A DNA stretch of 64,000 nucleotides from BOKV01 sp041397525 (GTDB taxonomy: Bacteria; Pseudomonadota; Alphaproteobacteria; Rhizobiales; Rhizobiaceae): NCBI GenBank assembly GCA_041397525.1, contig JAWKWL010000003.1, positions 496,001 to 560,000 on the forward strand, given 5' to 3'. Numbering within the stretch: the first letter of the stretch is position 1; each line of letters begins with the position of its first letter. Positions 37,261 through 45,156 of the stretch are shown here, piece after piece. Made by a program: the position numbers and the translations under genes. The notes beneath the pieces are model-generated. The model had not been told where the DNA came from, did no database searches, and saw nothing but the letters and a program-made list of their open reading frames with translations.

Positions 37261-37875
37261 ATGACGACACTTGCTGGCGGAAACTCAATGGCAGCGACCC
37301 TGGTATCGGGACGCCCCGCGCTTCGCTATGCCTGGTATGCATTCCTGGCTGTTTCAGGTTCCTTGGCGATTGCATTGGCTGCAAAGACCCAGGTGCCGTT
37401 CTGGCCAGTACCAATGACGCTTCAGACGCTTGCGATTTTTGTGATTGCAGCTTCCTTCGGAATGCGGCTCGGTGTTGCAACAGTCCTGATTTATCTGGCG
37501 GAAGGCCTTGCCGGTTTTCCGGTTTTTGCAGGTGCTGCAGCTGGCCCTGCCTATTTTGCCGGTCCAACGGCTGGCTTCCTGGCCGGATTTGTCGTTGCAG
37601 CCGCGATGATCGGTCTGGCCGCTGACCGTGGTCTTAGCCGCAAGCCTTTCCAGCTTTTCGGCGCAATGCTGGTAGCCGATATCGTGCTTCTCGCAATGGG
37701 ATTCGCCTGGCTCGCTTTCATGTTCGTTTCAGCCAAGACGGGTACAACACTTGGAGCAAGTGTCGCTTTCAATGCGGGCGTCCTGCCGTTCCTGCCGGGC
37801 GAATTGGTCAAGCTGGTTCTGGCGGCTTGCCTCCTGCCAGCCCTTTGGCAGCTTGGCGCGAAGTTCTCCCGCTAA
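37261..37875 (+). CDS. bioY: Biotin transporter BioY
   Basis: Substrate-binding membrane subunit (S component) for biotin uptake. The 204-residue product has six hydrophobic segments and the family stretch AAKTQVPFWPVPMTLQTLAI near the N-terminus, then YLAEGLAGFPVFAG and GPTAGFLAGFV, and LPGELVKLVLAA near the end. ATG 37261 is preceded by GGGAGAAAG. No bioM or bioN energising genes are adjacent, so it may work alone or with a shared ECF module. No BioR-type palindrome was seen upstream. A strong terminator follows. Confidence 0.93.
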   Translation: MTTLAGGNSMAATLVSGRPALRYAWYAFLAVSGSLAIALAAKTQVPFWPVPMTLQTLAIFVIAASFGMRLGVATVLIYLAEGLAGFPVFAGAAAGPAYFAGPTAGFLAGFVVAAAMIGLAADRGLSRKPFQLFGAMLVADIVLLAMGFAWLAFMFVSAKTGTTLGASVAFNAGVLPFLPGELVKLVLAACLLPALWQLGAKFSR

Positions 37876-37900
37876 AAGTTCCTGCCAACCCAAAACACGA

Positions 37901-37929
37901 AAGGCCGTGGCGAAAGCTGCGGCCTTTTT
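37901..37929 (+). terminator. Intrinsic terminator after bioY
   Basis: AAGGCCG (37901-37907) pairs with CGGCCTT (37920-37926), with an inner GC-GAAA-GC hairpin, followed by TTTTT at 37925-37929. It lies 25 bases after the bioY stop and insulates the histidine kinase gene downstream. Confidence 0.85.
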
Positions 37930-37941
37930 GGTTACGCCTCC

Positions 37942-38001
37942 TTAACCATGAGCCGCCATATTGGTACCGGGTCATGGAATCCGGACATTCGTATGTCCGG
38001 A
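37942..38001 (+). promoter_or_regulatory. Leader of the hybrid kinase gene: CtrA-like half site and perfect palindrome
   Basis: TTAACCAT (37942-37949) is the alphaproteobacterial CtrA half-site sequence; GTTA stands seven bases before its TTAA. Downstream lies a perfect inverted repeat TCCGGACAT-TCGT-ATGTCCGGA (37980-38001), nine-base arms, ending 12 bases before the GGGGAAG ribosome site of the kinase start at 38023. It may be an operator or an mRNA hairpin controlling initiation. A GAATC (GANTC) methylation site overlaps its left edge. Confidence 0.5.
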
Positions 38002-38022
38002 ACATTCAGGTTTGGGGAAGAC

Positions 38023-41000
38023 ATGCAGTCAATACGCGAGGCCATCATTGAGGCTTACGGAGCCGACGGTACAATTGAGCTTCTGTTCGGTATCCTTGAC
38101 TCCCTGCCAACTCCCCTATCGGTGAAGAACAGTGATCTGGTTTCGATCTATGCAAATGAGGCCCATGCCCGATTGAGAGCCAAGGGCATCGGGGAGTGCA
38201 TCGGCTATTCCGGTCTCGAATCTCTTCCTCCCGAACAAGCCCAGGCAATTGCGCTAGCCGAGGAGGACTTGCTCGACGGGGGCAAGCCATTTACCGAAAC
38301 TGAGGAAACTGCTGATTCCGCTGGCCGGAAAATGCAAATCAGGACCCGCAAGGGCAGGGTCCGGTTTGGAGACGGCAAGGCAGCGATTTTCTGTGCCAGC
38401 GAAAACACCGATGATTTGAAAGAGCCTGCACCGGTTGCTCCTTTGCATGCGGGCACGGTCGAAAATGCTTCGCCCGAACAGGGGTTGATTGTCTTTGATC
38501 TCGAAAAAATCGTCTATGCGAACGAGCAGGCGGTGCAATTGTTGGAATTGCCTCCCGAACTTGGTGCTGAAGGTGCCAGGTTTGACGATTTTGTCAGCTT
38601 CTGCCAGGCGCGTGGTGATTTCGGACCCGATGTTGATGCAGAAATCGCCAAAAGGTCGCTCACTACAAATCTGAAAAGCGGCAAAGACTTCGAAATCGAA
38701 TGCGTTGTCGGCGATACCCGCCGTGTGTGCATTACCGCCAAGGGTCGTAATGGTGGCGGTCTGGTCCTGTCTTGCAGGGATGTTGCGCATTCCGGCGATG
38801 GTGAAAGGACCGGGGCGCAGGATCTGGACGCCATTGTCAGGCAGAACGAGATCTTTCGTTCGCTGATCGATAATGTGCCAATCTCGCTTTACGCAAAGAC
38901 CGAAGACAGGAAGATAGTCTATGCCAACCAGGGCTGGTCAGACCTTACCGGTGTGCCGCTTGACAAGGCGATCGGACGCACGGACGAGGAACTGATGGGA
39001 ACCGATGGCGAACGGTTTGCCCAGGATGACATCGAGATCATATCTAATCTTGAAACGCGTGAGATATTGGAAACCGCGGTCAATGCTGACGGGAGCCTAC
39101 GCTACCAGATCGCCAGGAAGCGCGCGCTTCGCGGATCGGATGGAACGGTGCTTCTCGTTGGTTCCACCACAGACGTCACCGAATTGTTGACTGCCAGGAA
39201 ACAGGCGCAGCTTTCCGTTGGCACACTCGACAGCCTGTCGGTTGCCTGTCTTGTGAAAGATTCTGATCTCAAATACCGACTGGTCAACAGGGCCTTCTGC
39301 GAGATCGTCGGGCGCGACGTAACGGAAATGATTGGCAAATCGGCACATGACTTGTTTGATGCCAGTGACGCTTTGAAATTCGAGCAGCGCGAGCGCGAAG
39401 TCCTCGATACCGGCATTTGCTATAAATTCGAGGAAACCCTGCAGCGATCTGACGGCAAGTTTTGCAATTACCGGACCGAGATCCACCGTATTGTTGATGA
39501 GAACGACGTCGCAGTCATCTGCATAATTCTAACGGACATCACTGAGCTCAAGGAGGCCATGAGCGAAAGCGCGGAAATGTCGCGATTGCTCGGTGAGGCC
39601 ACTGGTGCCATGGCGCAAGGATTCATGATCCTTGGCGATGAAAACATCGAGTTTGCAAATAGACAGGCAGCAGAACTGGTCGGTGTTGATCCCGAAATAC
39701 TTCGCCGGGGCGCCAAATGGCGGGACTACCTTCGATCTGTCTGGGAACGCGGCGACTATGGTGAAGGCGAGGAAGGCCGCAAACAGTTCGAAACCGTTTG
39801 CAAACAGATTGCCGATGGTGTCGACCACACAATAGAGCGCATAACCGGCGATGGGAAAGCCTTGCGGATTGACGCCAAGTCCCGCTCGCGCGGTGGTGTA
39901 GTGGTCACATATTCCGACATTACAGAGGCGAAGAACCGCGAGATTGATCTGGAGAGCGCGAGAGCAGAAATCAGCCGGTCGCACGAGATCATCACCGGCA
40001 CGCTTGAAGCGCTTGATATTTCGGTCGCGGTCTATGACTCGTCCCAGCTTCTGGCGGTTTACAACACAGCCTTTGCTGAACAGTTCACCGACAAGCAGAC
40101 TGAGCTGAAACCTGGAATGACCTTCCAGGAGGTTTTGCGCCTGATGGGACGAAGCTCGCAATTCAACATCCCGGAAGCTGACCTGGAAAGTTGGGTTTCA
40201 AATAATTGTATCCAGCGCGTTGAGATTGAAACCAGCGAGGAAGGATCGGCAATCGTATCTGACAACGGCGGTTGGCATGTCATGAGCGTCCGCTCGACAT
40301 CCAGCAACCACACCATTGTCACCCGCGCTGACGTCACTGAACTGATGCGGGCAAAGGAAGCATCCGAATTGGCCGAGCGGGCCAAGAGCGAATTCCTTGC
40401 CAATATGAGCCACGAGATCCGCACACCGATGAACGGTGTGATGGGCATGGCAGAACTGCTCGCCAAGACTGAACTTGACGCCAAGCAGCGCACCTTTACC
40501 GACATCATTGTGAAATCCGGTACTTCGCTGCTCACCATCATCAACGACATTCTCGATTTCTCGAAAATCGATGCGGGGCAGATGGAGCTTGATCCAGCGC
40601 CCTTCAGCCTCGCGGAGGCGATCGAAGATGTCGCCATGCTTGTTTCGGCAAAGGTGGCCGAGAAGGATCTCGAGCTTGCAGTCCGCGTCGACCCGGGGTT
40701 GCCCGAAATGCTGGTCGGTGACGTCGGACGTATTCGCCAGATTGTCACAAATCTCCTCGGCAATGCAGTCAAGTTCACCGAACATGGCCATGTCCTTGTC
40801 GATGTGGACGGCGAATTGTTGACCGGTGAACAGGGTTCGCAGGTGACTCTCAATGTGCGCATCGAGGATACTGGAATCGGGATTTCCGAAGAGAAGCTGA
40901 AAACCGTATTTGATAAATTCAGCCAGGCGGATACCTCCGCTACCCGCAGGCATGAAGGCACGGGTCTTGGCCTTTCGATCGCCCGTTCACTGGTCGAACT

Positions 41001-42024
41001 CATGGGCGGTGAAATTGGCGTGGAAAGCACCATCGGCGAGGGATCGGTATTCCATTTCGCCATTACGCTGCCGGTACATGGCGAAGCTTCGCGCCAGCGG
41101 CGTGCGCCGACCGATGTGTCGGGAGCACGCATTCTCATCATCGACGACAACATGGTCAACCGTGCCATCCTGATGGAGCAGATGACCGCATGGCGCTTTG
41201 ATGCTGCTGCTTGTGACAGCGGCGCGCAGGCGCTTGCCCTGCTGGAGGCAGTTCATGAGCATGGCCTGTCGATAGATCTGGTTGTGCTCGACTATCACAT
41301 GCCTCACATGAATGGCGCCGAAGTTACCGAGCGCTTGCATGGCGATGAGCGATTCCGTTCCATTCCCATTGTCATGCTGACTTCCGTCGACCAGACCGAG
41401 GATGGACGGACCTTCAAGTCATTGGGAATCCAGGCGCATCTGACCAAGCCGGCGCGTTCGTCACTGCTTCTTGAAACTGTGGTGGACGTGCTTCAGGAGG
41501 CCGCTGCGGCCAGACAGGGCGTAATGCCGGCCCCCCGCAAGATTGTTGCGGCACCTTTACCAGCGACGGAATTGTTAGCATCGCCCGAGCCCGCACCTGC
41601 TGAAGCCACCGCAGCAGTCGAATCCGTAGTGGATATCGTGGTTGCGGAAGACAATGAGGTAAACCAGATTGTCTTCACCCAGATCATCAACCAGACCGGC
41701 TACAGCTTCGTGATTGCCCGCAACGGCGAAGAGGCAGTCGAACTTTATCAGCGCCACCAGCCGCAGATCATGTTGATGGACGTATCCATGCCACGCAAGA
41801 ACGGGCTGGAGGCAACGGCTGAAATCCGTGCACTGGAGGCCGGACTTCCGCTGCATACCCCCATAATTGGCATCACGGCGCATGCCATCAAGGGTGACCG
41901 GGAGAAGTGCCTGGGAGCCGGCATGGATGATTACATGTCGAAGCCCGTGTCGCCTGACCGCCTGAAGGAACTGATCACCAAATGGATGCAGGCCGGAAAA
42001 CAGGCAGTGCTGGTGGGGCGCTGA
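38023..42024 (+). CDS. Soluble hybrid histidine kinase with six PAS-like segments and two receiver domains
   Basis: A 1333-residue cytoplasmic signalling protein without membrane helices. Six PAS-like segments occupy about residues 15-790; four end in clear DITE/DVTE motifs (STTDVTELL, LTDITELKE, YSDITEAKN, TRADVTELM). Then come a HisKA domain with phospho-acceptor His797 in SHEIRTPMNGVMG, an HATPase domain (NLLGNAVKFT, EDTGIGI, GTGLGLSI) and two receiver domains with Asp1090 (LDYHMPHMNG) and Asp1253 (MDVSMPRKNG) and lysines in TKPA and SKPV. No Hpt domain is fused, so an external phosphotransfer partner is implied. The frame is open from 37948, but ATG 38023 has GGGGAAG before it and follows a regulatory palindrome. 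The signal sensed is unknown. Confidence 0.9.
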   Translation: MQSIREAIIEAYGADGTIELLFGILDSLPTPLSVKNSDLVSIYANEAHARLRAKGIGECIGYSGLESLPPEQAQAIALAEEDLLDGGKPFTETEETADSAGRKMQIRTRKGRVRFGDGKAAIFCASENTDDLKEPAPVAPLHAGTVENASPEQGLIVFDLEKIVYANEQAVQLLELPPELGAEGARFDDFVSFCQARGDFGPDVDAEIAKRSLTTNLKSGKDFEIECVVGDTRRVCITAKGRNGGGLVLSCRDVAHSGDGERTGAQDLDAIVRQNEIFRSLIDNVPISLYAKTEDRKIVYANQGWSDLTGVPLDKAIGRTDEELMGTDGERFAQDDIEIISNLETREILETAVNADGSLRYQIARKRALRGSDGTVLLVGSTTDVTELLTARKQAQLSVGTLDSLSVACLVKDSDLKYRLVNRAFCEIVGRDVTEMIGKSAHDLFDASDALKFEQREREVLDTGICYKFEETLQRSDGKFCNYRTEIHRIVDENDVAVICIILTDITELKEAMSESAEMSRLLGEATGAMAQGFMILGDENIEFANRQAAELVGVDPEILRRGAKWRDYLRSVWERGDYGEGEEGRKQFETVCKQIADGVDHTIERITGDGKALRIDAKSRSRGGVVVTYSDITEAKNREIDLESARAEISRSHEIITGTLEALDISVAVYDSSQLLAVYNTAFAEQFTDKQTELKPGMTFQEVLRLMGRSSQFNIPEADLESWVSNNCIQRVEIETSEEGSAIVSDNGGWHVMSVRSTSSNHTIVTRADVTELMRAKEASELAERAKSEFLANMSHEIRTPMNGVMGMAELLAKTELDAKQRTFTDIIVKSGTSLLTIINDILDFSKIDAGQMELDPAPFSLAEAIEDVAMLVSAKVAEKDLELAVRVDPGLPEMLVGDVGRIRQIVTNLLGNAVKFTEHGHVLVDVDGELLTGEQGSQVTLNVRIEDTGIGISEEKLKTVFDKFSQADTSATRRHEGTGLGLSIARSLVELMGGEIGVESTIGEGSVFHFAITLPVHGEASRQRRAPTDVSGARILIIDDNMVNRAILMEQMTAWRFDAAACDSGAQALALLEAVHEHGLSIDLVVLDYHMPHMNGAEVTERLHGDERFRSIPIVMLTSVDQTEDGRTFKSLGIQAHLTKPARSSLLLETVVDVLQEAAAARQGVMPAPRKIVAAPLPATELLASPEPAPAEATAAVESVVDIVVAEDNEVNQIVFTQIINQTGYSFVIARNGEEAVELYQRHQPQIMLMDVSMPRKNGLEATAEIRALEAGLPLHTPIIGITAHAIKGDREKCLGAGMDDYMSKPVSPDRLKELITKWMQAGKQAVLVGR

Positions 42025-42031
42025 TATTTTC

Positions 42032-43219
42032 CTAGTGCGACAGTTCTTTCATCGCCCCGTCGAGGCCTGACAATGTGAGCGGGTACATGCGCCCGCCCAT
42101 CAGACGGTGCAGCATCTGCGTTGACTGCGTGTAGCGCCAAGCCTGCTCCGGTACCGGATTGATCCAGACTGCATTCTTCCATTTCTCGACCAGTCGCCTG
42201 ATCCAGACTTCGCCGGATTCGGGATTCCAGTGCTCGACCGAGCCGCCGGGCTGAATGATCTCCCACGGGCTCATTGCGGCATCGCCGACCACGATCACCT
42301 TGTAGTCAGGTCCATAGGTATGGAGAATGTCCATCGTGGGGATCACATCGGCGTGACGCCTGCGATTGTCTTTCCAAACGCCCTCATAAAGGCAGTTGTG
42401 AAAATAGAAATGCTCAAGATGCTTCAATTCGCTGCGCGCAGCCGAGAACAGTTCCTCGACGACGCGGACATGGTCATCCATTGACCCGCCATTGTCGAGA
42501 AACAGCAGCACCTTGACCGCGTTGCGGCGCTCCGGACGGGTTTTCACATCAAGATAGCCATGTTCTGCGGTCGCGCGGATGGTGCCGTTGAGGTCGAGTT
42601 CCTCATACGCCCCCTCGCGCACCCATCGCCTCAGGCGTTTCAATGCCACCTTGATGTTCCGCGTACCGATCTCGACACTGTCATCGAGATTGCGAAATTC
42701 GCGCTTGTCCCAGACCTTGACTGCACGCCGGTGCCGGCTTTCCTTCTGGCCGATGCGAACACCTTCCGGATTATATCCATAAGCACCGAAAGGCGAAGTT
42801 CCCGCCGTCCCGATCATCTTCGATCCGCCCTGGTGGCGCTTGTGCTGTTCTTCGAGACGTTTTCTCAACGTCTCCATCAGTTTTTCCCAGCCGCCGAGTG
42901 TTTCAACCAGCGCCTTTTCCTCGTCGCTGAGATGCTTCTCGGCAAGTTTCTTCAGCCATTCTTCGGGAAGTTCGCGAACCTCCGCACCTTCCGGCACGCC
43001 TGATACTGCTTCAAGTCCCTTGAAGACTTGGGCAAAAACCTGATCATAGCGGTCGATATGCCGCTCATCCTTCACCAGTGCTGATCGCGCGAGATAATAA
43101 AAGCCTTCGACATCGAACTGAACGAGGTTCTGTTCCATGGCTTCAAGCAGGGTAAGATATTCCCGCAACGTCACGGGAACCTTGGCGGCCTTCAGCTGGA
43201 GAAAGAACGGCAGGAACAT
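42032..43219 (-). CDS. VWA domain protein, CoxE-like
   Basis: A 395-residue protein with a C-terminal von Willebrand factor A domain of the CoxE-like family, normally encoded beside a MoxR-type AAA ATPase with which it forms a chaperone-like pair. The metal-ion site begins FLDNGGSMDDH (the spelling D-x-G-G-S is usual in this family). The N-terminal half is helical and charged, with FLPFFLQLKAAKVPVTLREYL at the start. ATG 43219 is preferred; a TTG at 43231 overlaps the doc stop. The MoxR partner is at 50615-51457 on the same strand, about 7.4 kb upstream in transcription direction. Confidence 0.85.
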   Translation of the reverse strand: MFLPFFLQLKAAKVPVTLREYLTLLEAMEQNLVQFDVEGFYYLARSALVKDERHIDRYDQVFAQVFKGLEAVSGVPEGAEVRELPEEWLKKLAEKHLSDEEKALVETLGGWEKLMETLRKRLEEQHKRHQGGSKMIGTAGTSPFGAYGYNPEGVRIGQKESRHRRAVKVWDKREFRNLDDSVEIGTRNIKVALKRLRRWVREGAYEELDLNGTIRATAEHGYLDVKTRPERRNAVKVLLFLDNGGSMDDHVRVVEELFSAARSELKHLEHFYFHNCLYEGVWKDNRRRHADVIPTMDILHTYGPDYKVIVVGDAAMSPWEIIQPGGSVEHWNPESGEVWIRRLVEKWKNAVWINPVPEQAWRYTQSTQMLHRLMGGRMYPLTLSGLDGAMKELSH

Positions 43220-43227
43220 GGTGCCAA

Positions 43228-43608
43228 TCAAGCAGGTTTGGTGTTTTCCCGCAACCAGCCATCCAGATTGTCCTTGGTGAAAGTGCCGGATTGCAGACTT
43301 TCCAGGACAAACCGCGTAGCATCGGACGGAGTGGCGCTGATCTTCAATCCGTTCATTCGCAGGAAAACATATGTCGCAGCGAAGCCGACCCGCTTGTTCC
43401 CGTCAATAAATCCGTGATTCATCGTGAGACTTTCCCAAAGGGCCGCTGCTTCCTCGATCAGGTCACGATAGTAGCCAGACATTGGCCTTTGCAATGCTGC
43501 CTCGATCATGCCGGCATCGCGAATCCCACCGGCCCCACCAAAGCGCTTTATCTGGGCAGAATGGATTTCGAGTATGTCTTTCATGTCGATATAAGTATGC
43601 TGGGTCAT
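43228..43608 (-). CDS. doc: Doc-type toxin (Fic fold) of a type II toxin-antitoxin pair
   Basis: A 126-residue death-on-curing protein. The Fic motif is HGFIDGNKR (residues 65-73), the short form found in Doc, which phosphorylates and inactivates elongation factor Tu instead of adding AMP. Upstream is the family segment YIDMKDILEIHSAQIKRFGG and the helix IRDAGMIEAALQRP. It lies 15 bases after the Phd-like antitoxin gene, in the standard antitoxin-first order. Its stop touches the TTG upstream of the VWA gene, so readthrough into that gene is possible. Confidence 0.92.
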   Translation of the reverse strand: MTQHTYIDMKDILEIHSAQIKRFGGAGGIRDAGMIEAALQRPMSGYYRDLIEEAAALWESLTMNHGFIDGNKRVGFAATYVFLRMNGLKISATPSDATRFVLESLQSGTFTKDNLDGWLRENTKPA

Positions 43609-43623
43609 GCTGGGGAGAACGCC

Positions 43624-43854
43624 TTACTTTGCCAATTCTTGATAGAGTTCTTCGAATTCGGCCATGCTCTCTTCGTGATATTTGCGGACCATCTCACGCT
43701 TGCTGCCGGACTTCACCAACCGATCATATTCCTCGACAGACAGTACAACCCGGATATTCCGACCGCTCTTGCTGATGGCAACCGGCTCGCTGCTCGATAG
43801 CTCCAGCAATTCTCCGAACCTGTTCTTGGCCTCCGTGGCAGTGAAACGTCGCAT
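43624..43854 (-). CDS. phd: Phd/YefM family antitoxin
   Basis: A 76-residue antitoxin: N-terminal DNA-binding Phd fold (RFTATEAKNRFGELLELSSSEPVAISKSGR, VVLSVEEYDRL) and a helical charged C-terminus (KREMVRKYHEESMAEFEELYQELAK) that would wrap the Doc toxin. Phd proteins repress their own operon, with toxin as co-repressor. It lies immediately upstream of doc. The promoter predicted for this pair overlaps the end of the broken metA. Confidence 0.92.
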   Translation of the reverse strand: MRRFTATEAKNRFGELLELSSSEPVAISKSGRNIRVVLSVEEYDRLVKSGSKREMVRKYHEESMAEFEELYQELAK

Positions 43855-43890
43855 TGCCTTGCTCCCTGTGACGGATTGTTCAATCTAGCT

Positions 43891-43919
43891 AATTTAGGCA
43901 ATATAGCCAAAATAGTCAA
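43891..43919 (-). promoter_or_regulatory. Predicted promoter of the phd-doc operon
   Basis: On the minus strand TTGACT (43919-43914) and TAAATT (43896-43891) are 17 bases apart, a near-consensus sigma-70 layout, 37 bases before the phd ATG. The interval holds GGCTATATTGCC, an imperfect palindrome, and TAGCTA follows, as expected for a Phd operator. The -35 element covers the metA stop codon (43916-43918). Confidence 0.6.
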
Positions 43920-44844
43920 TCTGCCTGTTGCTGCCTGCCAATATCCTTCGGATCGAACGGAACTGTCTGGTAGGTCTGGTTGATCCAGTTGCCGAACAGG
44001 AGATGCGCGTGGCTGCGCCAGCGGTTCTGCGGCGGCATGGCCGGGTTGTCGGCGGGGAAGTAATTGTGCGGCACCTCGATTGGCGTTCCAGCCGCGACGT
44101 CGCGCTCATATTCCTCTTCAGCGACGTGGAATCATATTCGATGTGGTTGAAGATATAGAGCCGGTTGCCCTCTTCCTCATGGATCAGGCAGGACCTGTCA
44201 CATCCGATTCCATCAGTATTTCAAGCTGCGGCACCTTGCGGATATCGGCGGACCTGACTTCGGTCCAGCGCGAAACCGGGATCGAGAAATCATCCGAAAA
44301 TCCCGCAAGCCAGGGCGAAGCCGGTTTCAGGTTTCGATGCCGGTAGACGCCGAACGCCTTCTTGTCGAGATTGTATTTGGGTACGCCATGAAAGTGGTTG
44401 ATCGCTGCCATTGCCCCAGCAGATGAAGAAGCTCGAATGCACATTGGTTCGCGTCCAGTCGAGGATCTGCTGCAACTCGTCCCAATAGGTGACTTCCTCG
44501 AAGGGGAGGGTTTCGATCGGCGCGCCGGTGATGATGAAGCCGTCGAACTTGCGATCACGGATTTCATCCCATGTATTGTAAAAGGCAATGAGATGATCTT
44601 CGGACGTGTTCTTGGCGCGGTGATTGCCGATGCGAACAAGGGTCAGCTCAACCTGCAGGGGTGAGGCTCCCACTAGACGGGCTATCTGCGTTTCGGTCCG
44701 GATCTTGTTGGGCATCAGGTTCAAAAGCCCGATCTGCAGCGGACGTATATCCTGCCTTATCGCATGTGTCTCGTCCATGACCGAGACACCCTCGCGAACA
44801 AGGGTCTCGCGCGCTGGCAGAAGATCGGGAATCCGGATTGGCAT
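43916..44844 (-). pseudogene. metA: Homoserine O-acyltransferase MetA, broken by three frameshifts
   Basis: The three frames together encode a complete MetA-type homoserine O-acyltransferase (about 310 residues). Segment 1 (44844 to about 44415) runs MPIRIPDLLPARETL to SSFFICWG, including the catalytic cysteine. Segment 2 continues MAAINHFHGVPKYNL to ILMESDVTGP. Segment 3 gives CLIHEEEGNRLYIFNHIEYDSTSLK with the catalytic His and Glu. A fourth frame gives EEYERDVAAGTPIEVPHNYF to the stop. Joins need two missing bases near 44414, one near 44190 and one near 44116. Everything else is intact, with no in-frame substitution stops. Either a very recent pseudogene or sequencing errors. A SAM-II riboswitch and promoter lie upstream. 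Confidence 0.88.
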
Positions 44845-44888
44845 TGCATGCACTCCAACAAAACCGGCTGACAAATCCTGCCGCCGGT
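44845..44888 (-). terminator. Hairpin and ribosome site between the SAM-II element and metA (possible expression platform)
   Basis: On the minus strand ACCGGC (44888-44883) and GCCGGT (44868-44863) pair around a 14-base loop and are followed by TTTGTT, a weak terminator-like structure. The ribosome binding site GGAG (44856-44853) is eight bases before the metA ATG. Termination or ribosome access could be the step controlled by the riboswitch; this is inference. Confidence 0.45.
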
Positions 44889-44916
44889 CGATTGGAACAA
44901 TGCATTTGCACTTCCC

Positions 44917-44974
44917 ATCGGTCCTTTAGCAAGTTGTTTAACGTGGCTGCAAGCCGACCGGCCAAATCACCACG
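44917..44974 (-). ncRNA. SAM-II riboswitch (metA leader)
   Basis: The minus strand matches the SAM-II consensus: CGTGGTGATTTGG, then GCTTGCAGCCACG, then TTAAACAA and GCTAAAGG. P1 is CGTGG (44974-44970) with CCACG (44946-44942). The pseudoknot stem is visible directly: CGGTC in the loop (44960-44956) pairs with GACCG (44923-44919) just after GCTAAAG. SAM-II elements precede metA and other methionine genes in alphaproteobacteria and shut expression when S-adenosylmethionine is plentiful. Here it precedes the frameshifted metA by about 73 bases. Confidence 0.9.
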
Positions 44975-44979
44975 GCGAG

Positions 44980-45008
44980 AAAATAGGCGAGGCGGCTGGC
45001 AATAGCAA
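44980..45008 (-). promoter_or_regulatory. Predicted promoter of the metA riboswitch transcript
   Basis: TTGCTA (45008-45003) and TATTTT (44985-44980) on the minus strand are 17 bases apart; a transcript starting about seven bases on would begin almost exactly at the 5' edge of the SAM-II element. The rest of the 45009-45156 gap toward the divergent nucleotidase gene shows no other clear element. Confidence 0.5.
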
Positions 45009-45156
45009 GGGGTGGCTGAAAGGGTAACAAAGCAAACGTTTCAGGAGTTTGTAGACTTCGTCTTCGCGCCGTCATGGTCCCGTCGCAAGATTTTGCTGGA
45101 GTTGGACGGGAATTCGGCGTACCATTTCGTCGGCCAATCAAAAAGGAACCGCGATC

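Noticed and set aside
37948..38022. ATG at 37948 as the start of the hybrid kinase
   Set aside because: It has no ribosome binding site, overlaps a TTAACCAT element, and the extra 25 codons include a perfect palindrome. The ATG at 38023 has GGGGAAG upstream.
42032..43219. Defective metal site in the VWA protein (DNGGS for DxSxS)
   Set aside because: The D-x-G-G-S spelling is usual for CoxE-like VWA proteins, so it is not evidence of inactivity.
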